Assembly (NCBI GenBank): GCA_947451525.1
Contig: CANFZM010000020.1
Coordinates: forward strand, 1 to 49,565
Length of the DNA: 49,565 nt
DNA from: Flavobacteriaceae bacterium
GTDB lineage: Bacteria > Bacteroidota > Bacteroidia > Flavobacteriales > Flavobacteriaceae
Reading direction: 5' to 3'
Below are positions 1 through 8,160 of the stretch, piece after piece; positions within the stretch are counted from its first letter, which is position 1, and every line of letters begins with the position of its first letter. The notes below the pieces were generated by a model. That model saw only the letters and a program-made list of their open reading frames with translations, was not told the origin of the DNA and searched no databases. Made by a program: the position numbers and the translations under genes.

Positions 1-52
1 CTGTTTTGAATTGCTTCAAAAATTCATCGGATAATAAATCTTCTTTTTTCAT
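1..52 (-). CDS. IS256-family transposase, N-terminal fragment cut by window edge
   Basis: The minus strand from 52 reads ATG followed by 16 further codons, MKKEDLLSDEFLKQFKT, and runs off the left edge. This start closely resembles the N-terminus of IS256-family (MULE-type DDE) transposases of Bacteroidota, in which an LLSD-FLKQFKT segment is typical (recalled from the family, not searched). Only 17 residues are visible, so the catalytic domain and integrity cannot be judged. The flanking DNA at 74-146 looks like the matching IS end, which supports the call. The gene reads in the same direction as rlmN, with a terminator and a long hairpin between them. Confidence 0.7.
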   Translation of the reverse strand, partial: MKKEDLLSDEFLKQFKT

Positions 53-73
53 AAAATGTGTAAATATTAAAAT

Positions 74-125
74 TAAGTAAAAAAAATATGAGGGTTTGCA
101 CAAACCCTCATATTTTTTTTACTTA
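74..125. repeat. 25-bp perfect inverted repeat with 2-nt loop upstream of the transposase
   Basis: Arms 74-98 and 101-125 are exactly complementary, with CA between them. The hairpin sits between the IS tip and the transposase ATG. In several IS families, hairpins here fold in read-through RNA and limit transposase expression from outside promoters. Because rlmN is transcribed towards the IS, that role, or a plain terminator role, is plausible here. Confidence 0.8.
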
Positions 126-158
126 CACACTTTATGGTATAGTACCAATTTAAATAAC

Positions 159-194
159 AACAACCCCATTTAGCATATGTTAAATGGGGTTGTT
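159..194. terminator. Terminator hairpin downstream of rlmN
   Basis: Fourteen perfectly paired bases (159-172 with 181-194, core AACCCCATTT) enclose an 8-nt loop. It starts 30 nt after the rlmN stop on the minus strand and is flanked by T-rich sequence in both directions, so it could act bidirectionally between rlmN and the IS. Confidence 0.75.
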
Positions 195-223
195 AGTTTT
201 TATTTCAAATTTAAACAAATAGT

Positions 224-1264
224 CTATGCTTCTTTATTAGCCAATTGACCGCATGCGGCATCAATATCTTTACCTCTACTTCTTCGTACTTTGGCTACGA
301 TATTGTTTTTAGTTAATTCTTGGATATACAAATTAATTGCTTCATCGGATGCTTGTTGGAATTCACCATCATCAATTGGGTTGTATTCAATTAAATTCAC
401 CTTACATGGCACATATTTGCAAAATTTCACTAAGGCATCAACCGCTTCTTTAGTGTCGTTAATCCCACCCCAAACTACATATTCATAGGTGATTTTGCTT
501 TTTGTTTTTCGATACCAATATTCTAATGATTCTCTCAAATCTGCTAGAGGGAAATTTTTACTAAAAGGCATAATTCTAGCTCTTACTTCGTCAATACCCG
601 AGTGTAAAGAAACTGCTAGATTGAATTTCACCTCATCATCCGCCATTTTCTTAATCATCTTTGGAATTCCAGAGGTAGAAACAGTAATTCGTTTAGGCGA
701 CATTCCAAGTCCTTCATCGGATGTAATTCTATCAATAGCCTTAATAACATTATTGTAATTCATCAACGGCTCTCCCATTCCCATAAAAACAATATTAGAA
801 AGCGGGCGATTGTGGTATAATTTACTTTCGTTATCTATAGCAAGAACTTGGTCGTAAATTTCGCCAGGTTCTAGATTTCGCATTCGTTTTAATCGAGCAG
901 TAGCACAAAAATTACAGTCCAAACTACAACCCACTTGCGAAGATACGCAAGCCGTAGTTCTTGTTTTTGTTGGAATTAAGACACTTTCTACCACCAAACC
1001 ATCGTGTAGACGAACTGCATTTTTAACCGTTCCATCCGCACTGCGTTGCATGGTATCAACTTTGATGTGGTTGATTACAAAATTAGTTTCTAGCATAGCC
1101 CGAGTTTCCTTTGAAACATTGGTCATATCTTCAAAACTATGAGCACCTTTGCTCCACAACCATTCATAAACTTGATTGCCACGAAAAGGCTTATCGCCAT
1201 TGGCAACAAAAAAATCTCGTAGTTCTTCTTTAGAAATAGCCCGAATGTCTTTTTTATCCATCAT
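224..1264 (-). CDS. rlmN: 23S rRNA (adenine-2503-C2)-methyltransferase / tRNA methyltransferase RlmN
   Basis: RlmN is a radical-SAM enzyme that methylates C2 of A2503 in 23S rRNA and A37 of some tRNAs. The sequence has the 4Fe-4S motif CxxxCxxC (CSLDCNFC, about residue 113), the preceding ACVSSQVGC segment, a GMGEPLMNY motif and the conserved C-terminal Cys in DAACGQL. Length (about 346 aa) fits the family. The frame can be extended to 1282, but that extension contains the -7 promoter box at 1269-1276, so ATG 1264 (or the adjacent ATG 1261) is the likely start, only 4 nt after the box. It is divergent from the exported-protein gene at 1342. A strong hairpin follows the stop. Confidence 0.96.
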   Translation of the reverse strand: MMDKKDIRAISKEELRDFFVANGDKPFRGNQVYEWLWSKGAHSFEDMTNVSKETRAMLETNFVINHIKVDTMQRSADGTVKNAVRLHDGLVVESVLIPTKTRTTACVSSQVGCSLDCNFCATARLKRMRNLEPGEIYDQVLAIDNESKLYHNRPLSNIVFMGMGEPLMNYNNVIKAIDRITSDEGLGMSPKRITVSTSGIPKMIKKMADDEVKFNLAVSLHSGIDEVRARIMPFSKNFPLADLRESLEYWYRKTKSKITYEYVVWGGINDTKEAVDALVKFCKYVPCKVNLIEYNPIDDGEFQQASDEAINLYIQELTKNNIVAKVRRSRGKDIDAACGQLANKEA

Positions 1265-1268
1265 GGTG

Positions 1269-1276
1269 CAAAGGTA
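1269..1276 (-). promoter_or_regulatory. Bacteroidota -7 box for rlmN
   Basis: On the minus strand the sequence is TACCTTTG, matching TAnnTTTG. It lies 4 nt before the ATG at 1264, so the mRNA would start at or next to the initiation codon (leaderless or nearly so). It also excludes the longer reading frame beginning at 1282. Confidence 0.65.
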
Positions 1277-1341
1277 AAACAATTAGTTGAAATGGATATT
1301 TGTGTTTTGTAATTTGTAGTTTTGCAAAAAAAACAATCTCG

Positions 1342-1860
1342 ATGAAATATTATCACATACTTATCTTTTTACTTTTATCGTTTAATAGTTTTGGACAATA
1401 CGATTCTATAAAAAAAACAACTCGAAAAATTGATTCAGGGTTAAATGAATTAATCATTCCGGGGAAATGGGAAGATTTAGACAAAACAAATAAAAATGAA
1501 AATCTAATTTCACATTGTCCTATCTTTAAAAATGAAAATAATACAATTCTTGAATTTGCAAAATGGGATTCTACCAAATTGCCCCTTAAAAATGGCAATG
1601 ATATTGTAAAAACAAACAATAATTTTTCGCAAAGTTTAAAAAGTAGAAAATTAGAAATTATATCTACAGAAGTTATTCCAAAAAAAAATTATTATTTGTA
1701 TAAACTTAAAAAAAAATCAAGCAGAACTTCTGATGAATTAATAATATACTATATAATTGGAGTAAAGAAGAAAATTGTATTAACTGCAGCATCCTATAAA
1801 TACGAAAAAGAATCTGAGTGCTCTTTTAATTATTTAATTGAATTATTTAACAATAACTAA
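1342..1860 (+). CDS. Exported protein of unknown function
   Basis: A 172-aa protein starting with a clear signal peptide (MKYYHILIFLLLSFNSFGQ) whose likely cleavage is after FG. I recognise no domain. The mature part is Lys/Asn/Ser-rich, with a strongly basic stretch (YKLKKKSSR) and a C-terminal beta-rich half. An upstream in-frame ATG at 1300 would put charged sequence before the signal peptide and would begin upstream of a TAGTTTTG -7 box at 1317-1324, so ATG 1342 is preferred. The stop is 2 nt before the next ATG, suggesting co-transcription with the O-methyltransferase. Confidence 0.75.
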   Translation: MKYYHILIFLLLSFNSFGQYDSIKKTTRKIDSGLNELIIPGKWEDLDKTNKNENLISHCPIFKNENNTILEFAKWDSTKLPLKNGNDIVKTNNNFSQSLKSRKLEIISTEVIPKKNYYLYKLKKKSSRTSDELIIYYIIGVKKKIVLTAASYKYEKESECSFNYLIELFNNN

Positions 1861-1862
1861 CC

Positions 1863-2504
1863 ATGCATTTCATATCCGAAGAATTAGAAGCCTACGTTGA
1901 ACAACATTCGCAAAACGAACCCGAATTGTTGGTGCAATTATTTAAAGAAACCCATCAGAAAATTCTTCAACCTAGAATGTTAAGCGGACATTTTCAAGGA
2001 AGAGTTTTAAGTATGTTATCTAAAATAATACATCCTAAAAGTATTTTGGAAATTGGAACTTATACTGGTTATGCTGCTTTGTGCTTAGCAGAAGGATTGC
2101 AAAAAGACGGAACTCTAGATACTATTGATATTAAAGAAGAATTGGTTTCCATCCAACAAAAATATTTCGATTTATCGCCATGGAAAAACCAAATCACCGC
2201 ACATTTAGGGAATGCTTTAGAAATCATTCCAACATTAAACAAAAAATACGACTTGGTTTTTATTGATGCTGATAAAGAAAATTACATTCATTATTTTAAT
2301 ATGATTGTTCCTATAATGAATCCAGGTGGTATCATTTTATCGGACAATGTGTTGTGGAGCGGAAAAGTTTTGGAAGAATTGAATCCAAAAGATATGAGCA
2401 CAAAAGTATTATTAGAATACAATCAAATCGTAAATAACGACCCTAGAGTGGAAACGGTTTTATTGCCTATTCGGGATGGATTAACTGTGAGTAGGGTTAT
2501 TTAA
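1863..2504 (+). CDS. Class I SAM-dependent O-methyltransferase (YrrM / caffeoyl-CoA OMT-like)
   Basis: A 213-aa methyltransferase of the cation-dependent O-methyltransferase family. Visible features are the SAM-binding motif EIGTYTGYAAL (about residues 63-73), the acidic motif after strand 4 (VFIDADKENY, about 132-141), which supplies metal and SAM ligands, and DNVLWSG (about 160-166) near the acceptor site. Bacterial relatives include tRNA-modifying TrmR/YrrM and small-molecule OMTs, so the substrate is not assignable. It begins 2 nt after the preceding exported-protein gene and converges on pldA with a 6-nt gap. Confidence 0.9.
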   Translation: MHFISEELEAYVEQHSQNEPELLVQLFKETHQKILQPRMLSGHFQGRVLSMLSKIIHPKSILEIGTYTGYAALCLAEGLQKDGTLDTIDIKEELVSIQQKYFDLSPWKNQITAHLGNALEIIPTLNKKYDLVFIDADKENYIHYFNMIVPIMNPGGIILSDNVLWSGKVLEELNPKDMSTKVLLEYNQIVNNDPRVETVLLPIRDGLTVSRVI

Positions 2505-2510
2505 TTTTTT

Positions 2511-3416
2511 TTACCAATTCGCAAAAGATATCCCTAAGCCCACTGTGGTTTGATAATGGTTGTAATCAATCATCGTTTCACCAAAACCATGAAATACTTG
2601 CAAATGCCCGCGAATATGTCCTTCTATTGGAAAAACATAATTAAGCTGAAAACTTCCATGTTTTACAGTGTTAAAAGAGTGCGTTGCTATCGCATAAAAC
2701 TCATGTCGTTCATAAGTATAGCCAACATTTAGTTCACCATCACCAATATATTTTGTGATTTCAGGATTTTCATCTTCTTGGTCTTTAATTCGTATCCAGG
2801 GTTTAAAAACCACTTGCCAATTACCAACTTCGTATCCAAGATTAAAAACCAAACGATTCCAACTTCTAGACAAAGGCAATTTACCGCCATTAGATTGATG
2901 ATTAAAGGCAACACCAATAGTTCTAAATCTACCTTGAAAAAATTTAAAATTAAGAGGGAAATTTAAAATTAATTCGGGCTCGTAATTTAATTCTCTAAAG
3001 GATCTTGAAATATTTTTATTATAAATTTGCCAATGTGCTTTTTGAGTATATCCAAGCCATAAATCACCTGTTCCCCAAAAAACAGACTGCATCACTTTGG
3101 TTTTAAAACTTAACTGAAACTTGGCTTCATAATTATTATATTCTTCTGGAACAATTGCAGAATTATTCGGATTTTCGCTTGTTGGCAAATAATTGGGACT
3201 ACTAGACCATCTTCCTGCTGTAATGTAAATTGGTTTATAAGAAACTAATCTAAAAGTACCTTCCTTGTAAATACTATCCAATTCCCATTGTTGCGAGAAA
3301 TTTTTCTTAATAATTTCATGTTTTACTGGAGTTCCTTCTTGCGAAAAAGAAAGAAATGTGAAGAAAAAGAAACAAAATTCAAATATAAACCTCGGATTAT
3401 TAGAGCATAAAATCAT
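2511..3416 (-). CDS. pldA: Outer-membrane phospholipase A (OMPLA family)
   Basis: OMPLA is an outer-membrane beta-barrel lipase that removes phospholipids mislocalised to the outer leaflet. The active-site signature is intact: HQSNGGKLPLSRSWNR, with His173, Ser175 and Asn187 at the same spacing (H+2 Ser, H+14 Asn) as His142/Ser144/Asn156 of E. coli PldA. The N-terminus (residues 1-25) is a hydrophobic signal peptide ending FLSFSQ. The remainder alternates polar and aromatic residues as in a barrel and ends in GISFANW, with a C-terminal aromatic residue typical of Omp85 substrates. It lies 71 nt downstream of the PAP2 gene on the same strand, a consistent envelope-lipid context. Confidence 0.93.
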   Translation of the reverse strand: MILCSNNPRFIFEFCFFFFTFLSFSQEGTPVKHEIIKKNFSQQWELDSIYKEGTFRLVSYKPIYITAGRWSSSPNYLPTSENPNNSAIVPEEYNNYEAKFQLSFKTKVMQSVFWGTGDLWLGYTQKAHWQIYNKNISRSFRELNYEPELILNFPLNFKFFQGRFRTIGVAFNHQSNGGKLPLSRSWNRLVFNLGYEVGNWQVVFKPWIRIKDQEDENPEITKYIGDGELNVGYTYERHEFYAIATHSFNTVKHGSFQLNYVFPIEGHIRGHLQVFHGFGETMIDYNHYQTTVGLGISFANW

Positions 3417-3487
3417 AACATAAAATTTATTTTATTAGTGCTCTGGAGTCTATTGATAATCCTATGTTTTTGAAATCTTTTTTTAGA

Positions 3488-4039
3488 TTATCGAGACAAA
3501 TAATATTGATATCCTTTATAGAATAGAAAGCCAAATATTGCCCCAAAGATATAGCCCGTTAAAATATCGGTTGGAAAATGAACTCCAAGATAAATTCTGC
3601 TATATGCAAAAATTAACGGATATAGGAATATTAAGAAGGCATATTTGTAATATTTTTTAAAAATCAAATACAAGAATAGCATCGTTGCCATTGAATTGGA
3701 AGCATGTCCAGAGAAAAAACTAAACGAATCGGACTGATGCACAATTCGAATAATCCCTTTAATTTCTGGATCGTTACAAGGCCGTAAACGATGAAAAGTT
3801 GTTTTGAAAAATTCTACCGAAGTATTGCAACAAAATAAAATAATGGCAATAAAAATAACTACTACACCAAGATTTTTAGCACCTATCTTCTTGTATAATA
3901 AATAAGCTAAAAGCAAGAAAAAAGGCGTCCAATAGGCTTGTTTAGTTATTAGCAACCAAAGGCTATCAAAGGTTGGCGAACCCAATCCGTTCAAGAAAAT
4001 AAACACCTTTTTATCTAAAGCAATAATTTTTTCGAGCAT
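3488..4039 (-). CDS. PAP2-family membrane phosphatase (undecaprenyl-diphosphatase-like)
   Basis: A 183-aa polytopic membrane protein with all three PAP2 motifs: C1 KTTFHRLRP (about 79-87), C2 FSGH (about 109-112) and C3 SRIYLGVHFPTD (about 147-158). Conserved His residues in C2 and C3 are the nucleophile and general acid. Members dephosphorylate undecaprenyl diphosphate, phosphatidylglycerophosphate or lipid A phosphates; this sequence alone does not decide which. Its ATG overlaps the stop of the TatA-like gene by one base (TAATG), indicating translational coupling. Confidence 0.92.
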   Translation of the reverse strand: MLEKIIALDKKVFIFLNGLGSPTFDSLWLLITKQAYWTPFFLLLAYLLYKKIGAKNLGVVVIFIAIILFCCNTSVEFFKTTFHRLRPCNDPEIKGIIRIVHQSDSFSFFSGHASNSMATMLFLYLIFKKYYKYAFLIFLYPLIFAYSRIYLGVHFPTDILTGYIFGAIFGFLFYKGYQYYLSR

Positions 4040-4386
4040 TACATTTGGCGTTTTATTGGTCCGGTTACTTCTTCTACATCCTCTGTAATTTGAGCGATAT
4101 TAGTTTGGTGTTCTTCTAAAATATTTTTTCCAAAATCGGCAGAGGAAGAGGCTACAGTACTTTTTACTTTATCTACTTCTTGAGTAAAATTACCCGTGAT
4201 GTTTTTTATAGAAGCATCAATATCCTTGACATCGACACTTTTTTGTATTTCGTTTTTAATTTCATTAGTAGCATTTTTTAGGGTTGCCAAAATTTTAGCA
4301 TAACCTCGCACTACGTCTGGTAAATTTTTAGAACCAAACAATAAAAAAGCGACAATTATTATGAAAAAGAACTCACCTCCAAACAT
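4039..4386 (-). CDS. tatA: TatA/TatB-family subunit of the twin-arginine translocase
   Basis: A 115-aa protein with the TatA/B plan: a short periplasmic start (MFGGE), one transmembrane helix (FFFIIIVAFLLFG), the hinge FGSKNLPD and an amphipathic helix (VRGYAKILATLKNATNEIKNEIQ). A long charged Ser/Glu/Val-rich tail extends to residue 115, which is more TatB-like in length, whereas the FGSKNLPD hinge suits TatA. In Bacteroidota the two are hard to separate. It is first in a two-gene unit with the PAP2 gene, from the promoter at 4412-4419. Confidence 0.88.
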   Translation of the reverse strand: MFGGEFFFIIIVAFLLFGSKNLPDVVRGYAKILATLKNATNEIKNEIQKSVDVKDIDASIKNITGNFTQEVDKVKSTVASSSADFGKNILEEHQTNIAQITEDVEEVTGPIKRQM

Positions 4387-4411
4387 GATTATTTAATTTT
4401 ATATAGCACTG

Positions 4412-4419
4412 CAAAGGTA
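4412..4419 (-). promoter_or_regulatory. -7 box for the tatA-PAP2 transcript
   Basis: TACCTTTG on the minus strand, matching TAnnTTTG, 25 nt upstream of the TatA-like ATG and inside the short gap after the M1 peptidase stop. Confidence 0.6.
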
Positions 4420-4427
4420 CAAAGTTC

Positions 4428-6677
4428 TTAATCAAATTTTGATTTTACTTCTTCTTTTGGCCAAGTATTATTGGTTACATCAATATCGGCAGTTTCCAAC
4501 TTCGGATCCAATTGAATTTTCACAATCGCCTTTTGCGATGCAAAAGTTCTATTTACTTCCTTATCGTTCATTCGCCAGATTTGTGCTGGAAATTTTTGTG
4601 TTTCCGTCGTGCCATCTTCGTAAGTTAATTCTACAATAATTGGCATTACTAGTGCGCCCGGTTTATTAAAAGTAACTTGATAAAAATACTTAGGTTCGTT
4701 TAATTTAGCACGCTCTTCAGCATTGAAATGCGAAGTAACATAATCGTTCAAAGCGGTATAATCGGTAATTTTAAAAGGTTTATTCATTTCCGATTTATAG
4801 TCTTCACTACCCTCTTCAATCATATAAACCATTGGTCCAGGATTAGTATCGCGACGTCTTTGCTTCTTCATAAATTCCGTAACTTCTTTAGAAGGCTCGT
4901 TGCTTACATAGTATTTTTTTACTTCTTTTATTCCGATATCATTGGCATCGGTAGTATAAAACCAACCTCTCCAAAACCAGTCTAAATCTACTGCCGAAGC
5001 ATCTTCCATAGTTCTAAAGAAATCTTCTGGTGTTGGATGTTTAAATTTCCAACGATTGGCATAGGTTTTAAAAGCATAATCAAACAACTCATGCCCCATA
5101 ACCGTTTCCCGAAGAATGTTTAAAGCCGCTGCTGGTTTTCCGTAAGCGTTATTTCCAAACTGGCGAATACTTTCAGAATTTGTCATGATAGGTTCCAATC
5201 CTTTTTGATCGCCACTCATGTAAGGCACAATGTTTTTAGCAGGCCCACGACGAAGTGGAAAATTAGGATCGAATGATTTTTCGGCTAAAAATTCCATGAA
5301 AGAGTTCAAACCTTCGTCCATCCAAGTCCATTGGCGCTCATCCGAATTGATAATCATTGGAAAGAAATTGTGTCCAACTTCATGACAAATTACACCTAAC
5401 ATTCCGTATTTGGTTTGGTCATTGTACTTTCCCTGCGCATCTGGACGACCATAATTCCAACAAATCATTGGATATTCCATCCCCTGATCTCTTGCATTGA
5501 TTGAAATTGCTTTTGGGTAAGGATAATCAAATGTATAACTAGAATAACTTTTTAAAGTATGTGCGATAATTCTAGTAGAATATTGCTCCCAAAGCGGGTT
5601 TCCTTCTTTAGGATACAACGAAATTGCCATTGCCGTGGTGCTTCCGGTTTTAACCGCCATGGCATCATAAATGAATTTTCTAGAAGTGGAAATTCCAAAA
5701 TCTCGAACATTATCTGCTTTGAATTTCCAAGTTTTTTTCTTGTCAGAAAATCCTTTTTCAGATGCTTCTGCCTCGGCTTGCGTTACCACAATTACAGGAT
5801 TGTCAAATGATTTTTCTGCTTGTGCATAACGCGCTAATTGTGCAGGAGTGAAAACTTCTGCTCTATTCAATAAGGTTCCAGTGGCTTCCAAAATATGATC
5901 TGCTGGAACGGTAATGTTTACTTCAAAATTTCCGAAAGGCAAAGCAAATTCTCCCGAACCCCAAAATTGCATATTTTGCCATCCTTCCACATCATTATAT
6001 ACCGCCATTCTTGGATAAAATTGTGCAATAATGTATAAGTTATTTCCATCGGCATCGAAATGTTCGTAGCCCGAACGACCGCCATCCAAAGTATAATTGT
6101 TGATATTATACCACCATTTAATAGAGAACGAAATTTTCTCTCCGTGTTTTAAAACTTTAGGCAATTCGATACGCATCATCGTTTGGTTGATGGTGTATTG
6201 CATTGGTTTCCCTAAGGCATCTTTCACGAATTCTATATTGAAACCACCGTCAAAATCGGCTTCTAAATATTTTCTAGAAAACCCTTGAGCGCTAATTGCA
6301 GGATCGGTTTTATTGCTTTCCACTAATGGTGTAAGCGACTTACGCGATTGTTGGTTTTGATCTAATTGAACCCAAAGATAATCTAGCGATTCTTTGGCGT
6401 TATTAGTATAAGTAATAGTTTCTTGCCCGTAAAGTTTAGTGTTTTTATCGTCCAACTCTACATCCATTTTATAATCGGCTTGTTGCTGATAATATTCTGG
6501 TCCTGGCGCTCCAGAGGCGGTACGGTACATATTGGGAGTTGCCAATAAATCGTACATCTGTTGGAATTTGTCTGGATTTTTTTCGCTTGGAGTAGCAGGT
6601 TTTGGAGTTTCTTGTGCAGAAATTCCGATAGAAAAAATTAGAAAAAATAATTTACTGATTGAGGAACAATACTTCAT
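4428..6677 (-). CDS. M1-family zinc metallopeptidase, exported
   Basis: A 749-aa gluzincin aminopeptidase-like protein. A signal peptide is evident (residues 1-21, ending GISAQ). The zinc site is HEVGHN (His432, Glu433, His436) with the third ligand Glu455 in WMDEGLNSF, giving HExxH-X18-E. The substrate motif is GMEYP (399-403) rather than the GAMEN of classical aminopeptidase N, as in many exported Bacteroidota members. Residues 60-270 form the N-terminal beta domain. No T9SS tail is present, so a periplasmic or outer-membrane-associated location is inferred. It is last in a minus-strand run with DUF6702 and CarboxypepD_reg-like genes. Confidence 0.94.
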   Translation of the reverse strand: MKYCSSISKLFFLIFSIGISAQETPKPATPSEKNPDKFQQMYDLLATPNMYRTASGAPGPEYYQQQADYKMDVELDDKNTKLYGQETITYTNNAKESLDYLWVQLDQNQQSRKSLTPLVESNKTDPAISAQGFSRKYLEADFDGGFNIEFVKDALGKPMQYTINQTMMRIELPKVLKHGEKISFSIKWWYNINNYTLDGGRSGYEHFDADGNNLYIIAQFYPRMAVYNDVEGWQNMQFWGSGEFALPFGNFEVNITVPADHILEATGTLLNRAEVFTPAQLARYAQAEKSFDNPVIVVTQAEAEASEKGFSDKKKTWKFKADNVRDFGISTSRKFIYDAMAVKTGSTTAMAISLYPKEGNPLWEQYSTRIIAHTLKSYSSYTFDYPYPKAISINARDQGMEYPMICWNYGRPDAQGKYNDQTKYGMLGVICHEVGHNFFPMIINSDERQWTWMDEGLNSFMEFLAEKSFDPNFPLRRGPAKNIVPYMSGDQKGLEPIMTNSESIRQFGNNAYGKPAAALNILRETVMGHELFDYAFKTYANRWKFKHPTPEDFFRTMEDASAVDLDWFWRGWFYTTDANDIGIKEVKKYYVSNEPSKEVTEFMKKQRRRDTNPGPMVYMIEEGSEDYKSEMNKPFKITDYTALNDYVTSHFNAEERAKLNEPKYFYQVTFNKPGALVMPIIVELTYEDGTTETQKFPAQIWRMNDKEVNRTFASQKAIVKIQLDPKLETADIDVTNNTWPKEEVKSKFD

Positions 6678-6734
6678 ATTTAATTTTTAAGAGCATAAAA
6701 GTAATTGTTTTTAATGACAAATAATATTTTGCAA

Positions 6735-7235
6735 TTATTTTAACACTCGTTTAAAATTTTCAGATGTCAGCATTACACTTTGCTTTTCTCCCGTAATATT
6801 GGCTTGGATGATATTTTGCTGTTCGGAATTCCATTCGGTTAACGCACTGTTTTCAATTTCTAAACTGGATATTTTCGAAACATCTGGGATTCTGAAATAA
6901 CAAATCAGCACATTTGCTTCTACTTCTTTGCTTAAAAAAGTCATTGGTTTTACCACTCCGTTTACTTTCAAGAAGAATTTTTCAGCAAGATATTTCTTCA
7001 TGTTTACTTCGTCTTGAGCCGTTTCTTGACCTGTTCCTAAATTGGTTTTTACATGATATTTTTTCTCAATAGCAGCGTTTAAATCGTCTACAAAAATTCG
7101 GAAAGTAATTTGAATTCGTTTTTTTTGGGGCACATAATCTATTTGATAAATAGCCATGTAAAATTTATGAATTCCCATAGAAGACAAACTCACAAACAAC
7201 ATTAAAAATAAAAGGAAACGGAAATATTTTGACAT
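6735..7235 (-). CDS. DUF6702 family exported protein
   Basis: A 166-aa protein with a hydrophobic N-terminal segment (about residues 6-21) followed by a compact domain starting HKFYMAIYQIDY. This pattern matches the Flavobacteriia family DUF6702, recognised from memory; its function is unknown. The motif RIFVDDLNAAI and the late CYFRIPDV segment are the recognisable parts. It starts 1 nt after the stop of the CarboxypepD_reg-like gene upstream and precedes the M1 peptidase by 57 nt, so the three probably form one transcription unit and act in the same envelope process. Confidence 0.8.
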   Translation of the reverse strand: MSKYFRFLLFLMLFVSLSSMGIHKFYMAIYQIDYVPQKKRIQITFRIFVDDLNAAIEKKYHVKTNLGTGQETAQDEVNMKKYLAEKFFLKVNGVVKPMTFLSKEVEANVLICYFRIPDVSKISSLEIENSALTEWNSEQQNIIQANITGEKQSVMLTSENFKRVLK

Positions 7236-7236
7236 T

Positions 7237-7977
7237 CTAATGGGACTTTACTGCTTTAAATTCTTTGTTTTTATTAATCATGAAATCCATTAATTCAAAA
7301 TCGGATTTAGTTTTTAAAACTGTTTTTGACTTGGAATCGTTCTCACAAAAGACCAAAAATAGTTTAATTTCATCATCTTTCAAAAGTAAAGTGTTGGTAT
7401 AAAAACTGTATTTTATTCGTTTCATGGCTGCTTCGGTAAAATTTACTTCAGTTGTGAAATCGGATTTTTTTGGATTTTTCTTTTTCAATAACTTGATAAC
7501 GTCTTTATACAATCGCACAAAATTGACACCATTGGTTATACTTCCATCGTAAACAAAGTCATTTTTTAGGTGTGATTTTTCATCTGCAACATACGGTTTG
7601 TCTACAATTTTTTGGGTGTTGCCAAATTTTGGTGTTTTATTATTATCAACGACAACTTCATTTAGTTGGTGGTAAAAGACGTCTAACTTAACAATTAACG
7701 GAGATTCGTTCATCTGTTTATCGGTTAGCACCATTTTTAAAGATCGAAAAGACAAACTAGAAAAAATCAAAGTATCTCTCACTCGTGCAGCAATTTCAAA
7801 AGAACCATCCGAATTAACCACTTTTCCTGTTTTGGAATTTACATTAAAAACAATAACATTTTCTACCTTAACAGAATCGTTTACTACCTGACCATGAAGG
7901 GTTTTTCGGGGGTTGTTTTGCGAAAAACAAAATTGGGTACAAAAAACTAAAACTAGTATTCTTAAATTTGTTTTCAT
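7237..7977 (-). CDS. CarboxypepD_reg-like domain exported protein
   Basis: A 246-aa protein with a signal peptide (MKTNLRILVLVFCTQFCFSQ). An N-terminal beta-sandwich (about residues 26-115) of CarboxypepD_reg-like type follows, with the typical pattern LHGQVVNDSVKVENV, then DTLIFSSLSFRS, then LNEVVV. In Bacteroidota this fold also begins SusC/TonB-dependent receptors, but no plug or barrel follows. The C-terminal about 110 residues (from NDFVYDG) are family-specific with no recognised enzyme motif. It is immediately followed by the DUF6702 gene. Confidence 0.82.
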   Translation of the reverse strand: MKTNLRILVLVFCTQFCFSQNNPRKTLHGQVVNDSVKVENVIVFNVNSKTGKVVNSDGSFEIAARVRDTLIFSSLSFRSLKMVLTDKQMNESPLIVKLDVFYHQLNEVVVDNNKTPKFGNTQKIVDKPYVADEKSHLKNDFVYDGSITNGVNFVRLYKDVIKLLKKKNPKKSDFTTEVNFTEAAMKRIKYSFYTNTLLLKDDEIKLFLVFCENDSKSKTVLKTKSDFELMDFMINKNKEFKAVKSH

Positions 7978-8059
7978 CGGATTTCTATTTATTTAAACTA
8001 ACCTAAATTTACGCTTTTTAAACGATGCAAACACAAAAAGTATTTTAAAATTAAAAAAT

Positions 8060-8134
8060 AGACACGAATTGCACGAATTTTAACAAATTGTTGTGCAAAA
8101 TGAATTACACTAATTTAATCTGCTAAAGCAGATT
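8060..8134. repeat. Solo copy of the CACGAATT-type repeat plus terminator hairpin
   Basis: The 183-nt gap 7978-8160 has no gene. At 8060-8116 it carries AGACACGAATTGCAC followed by related CACGAATT/ACTAATT units, alignable to the left flank of the GxxExxY cassette at 20514-20567. An 8-bp hairpin (8117-8124 with 8127-8134, core AATCTGCT) follows and may terminate the upstream minus-strand gene. Confidence 0.6.
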
Positions 8135-8160
8135 TGAAAATAAATTTTGCAAATAACCTT

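Larger units (their letters stand above)
1..146 (-). mobile_element. End of an IS256-type insertion sequence (partial)
   Basis: From the right, the minus strand contains an AAAGTGTGTAAGT-like stretch (about 121-134) resembling IS256-family terminal repeats, then a 25-bp-arm hairpin, then the transposase start at 52. The outer boundary is placed at about 146 by resemblance only. The other terminus and any target duplication lie outside the window. Confidence 0.55.

Noticed and set aside
1353..1619. Antisense reading frame of 88 codons opposite the exported-protein gene
   Set aside because: Composition and lack of motifs fit a shadow of the plus-strand gene, which has a clear signal peptide and promoter.
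4039..4386. A twin-arginine operon with tatC expected beside the TatA-like gene
   Set aside because: No TatC-like polytopic protein is adjacent; the partner gene is a PAP2 phosphatase, so tatC must lie elsewhere.
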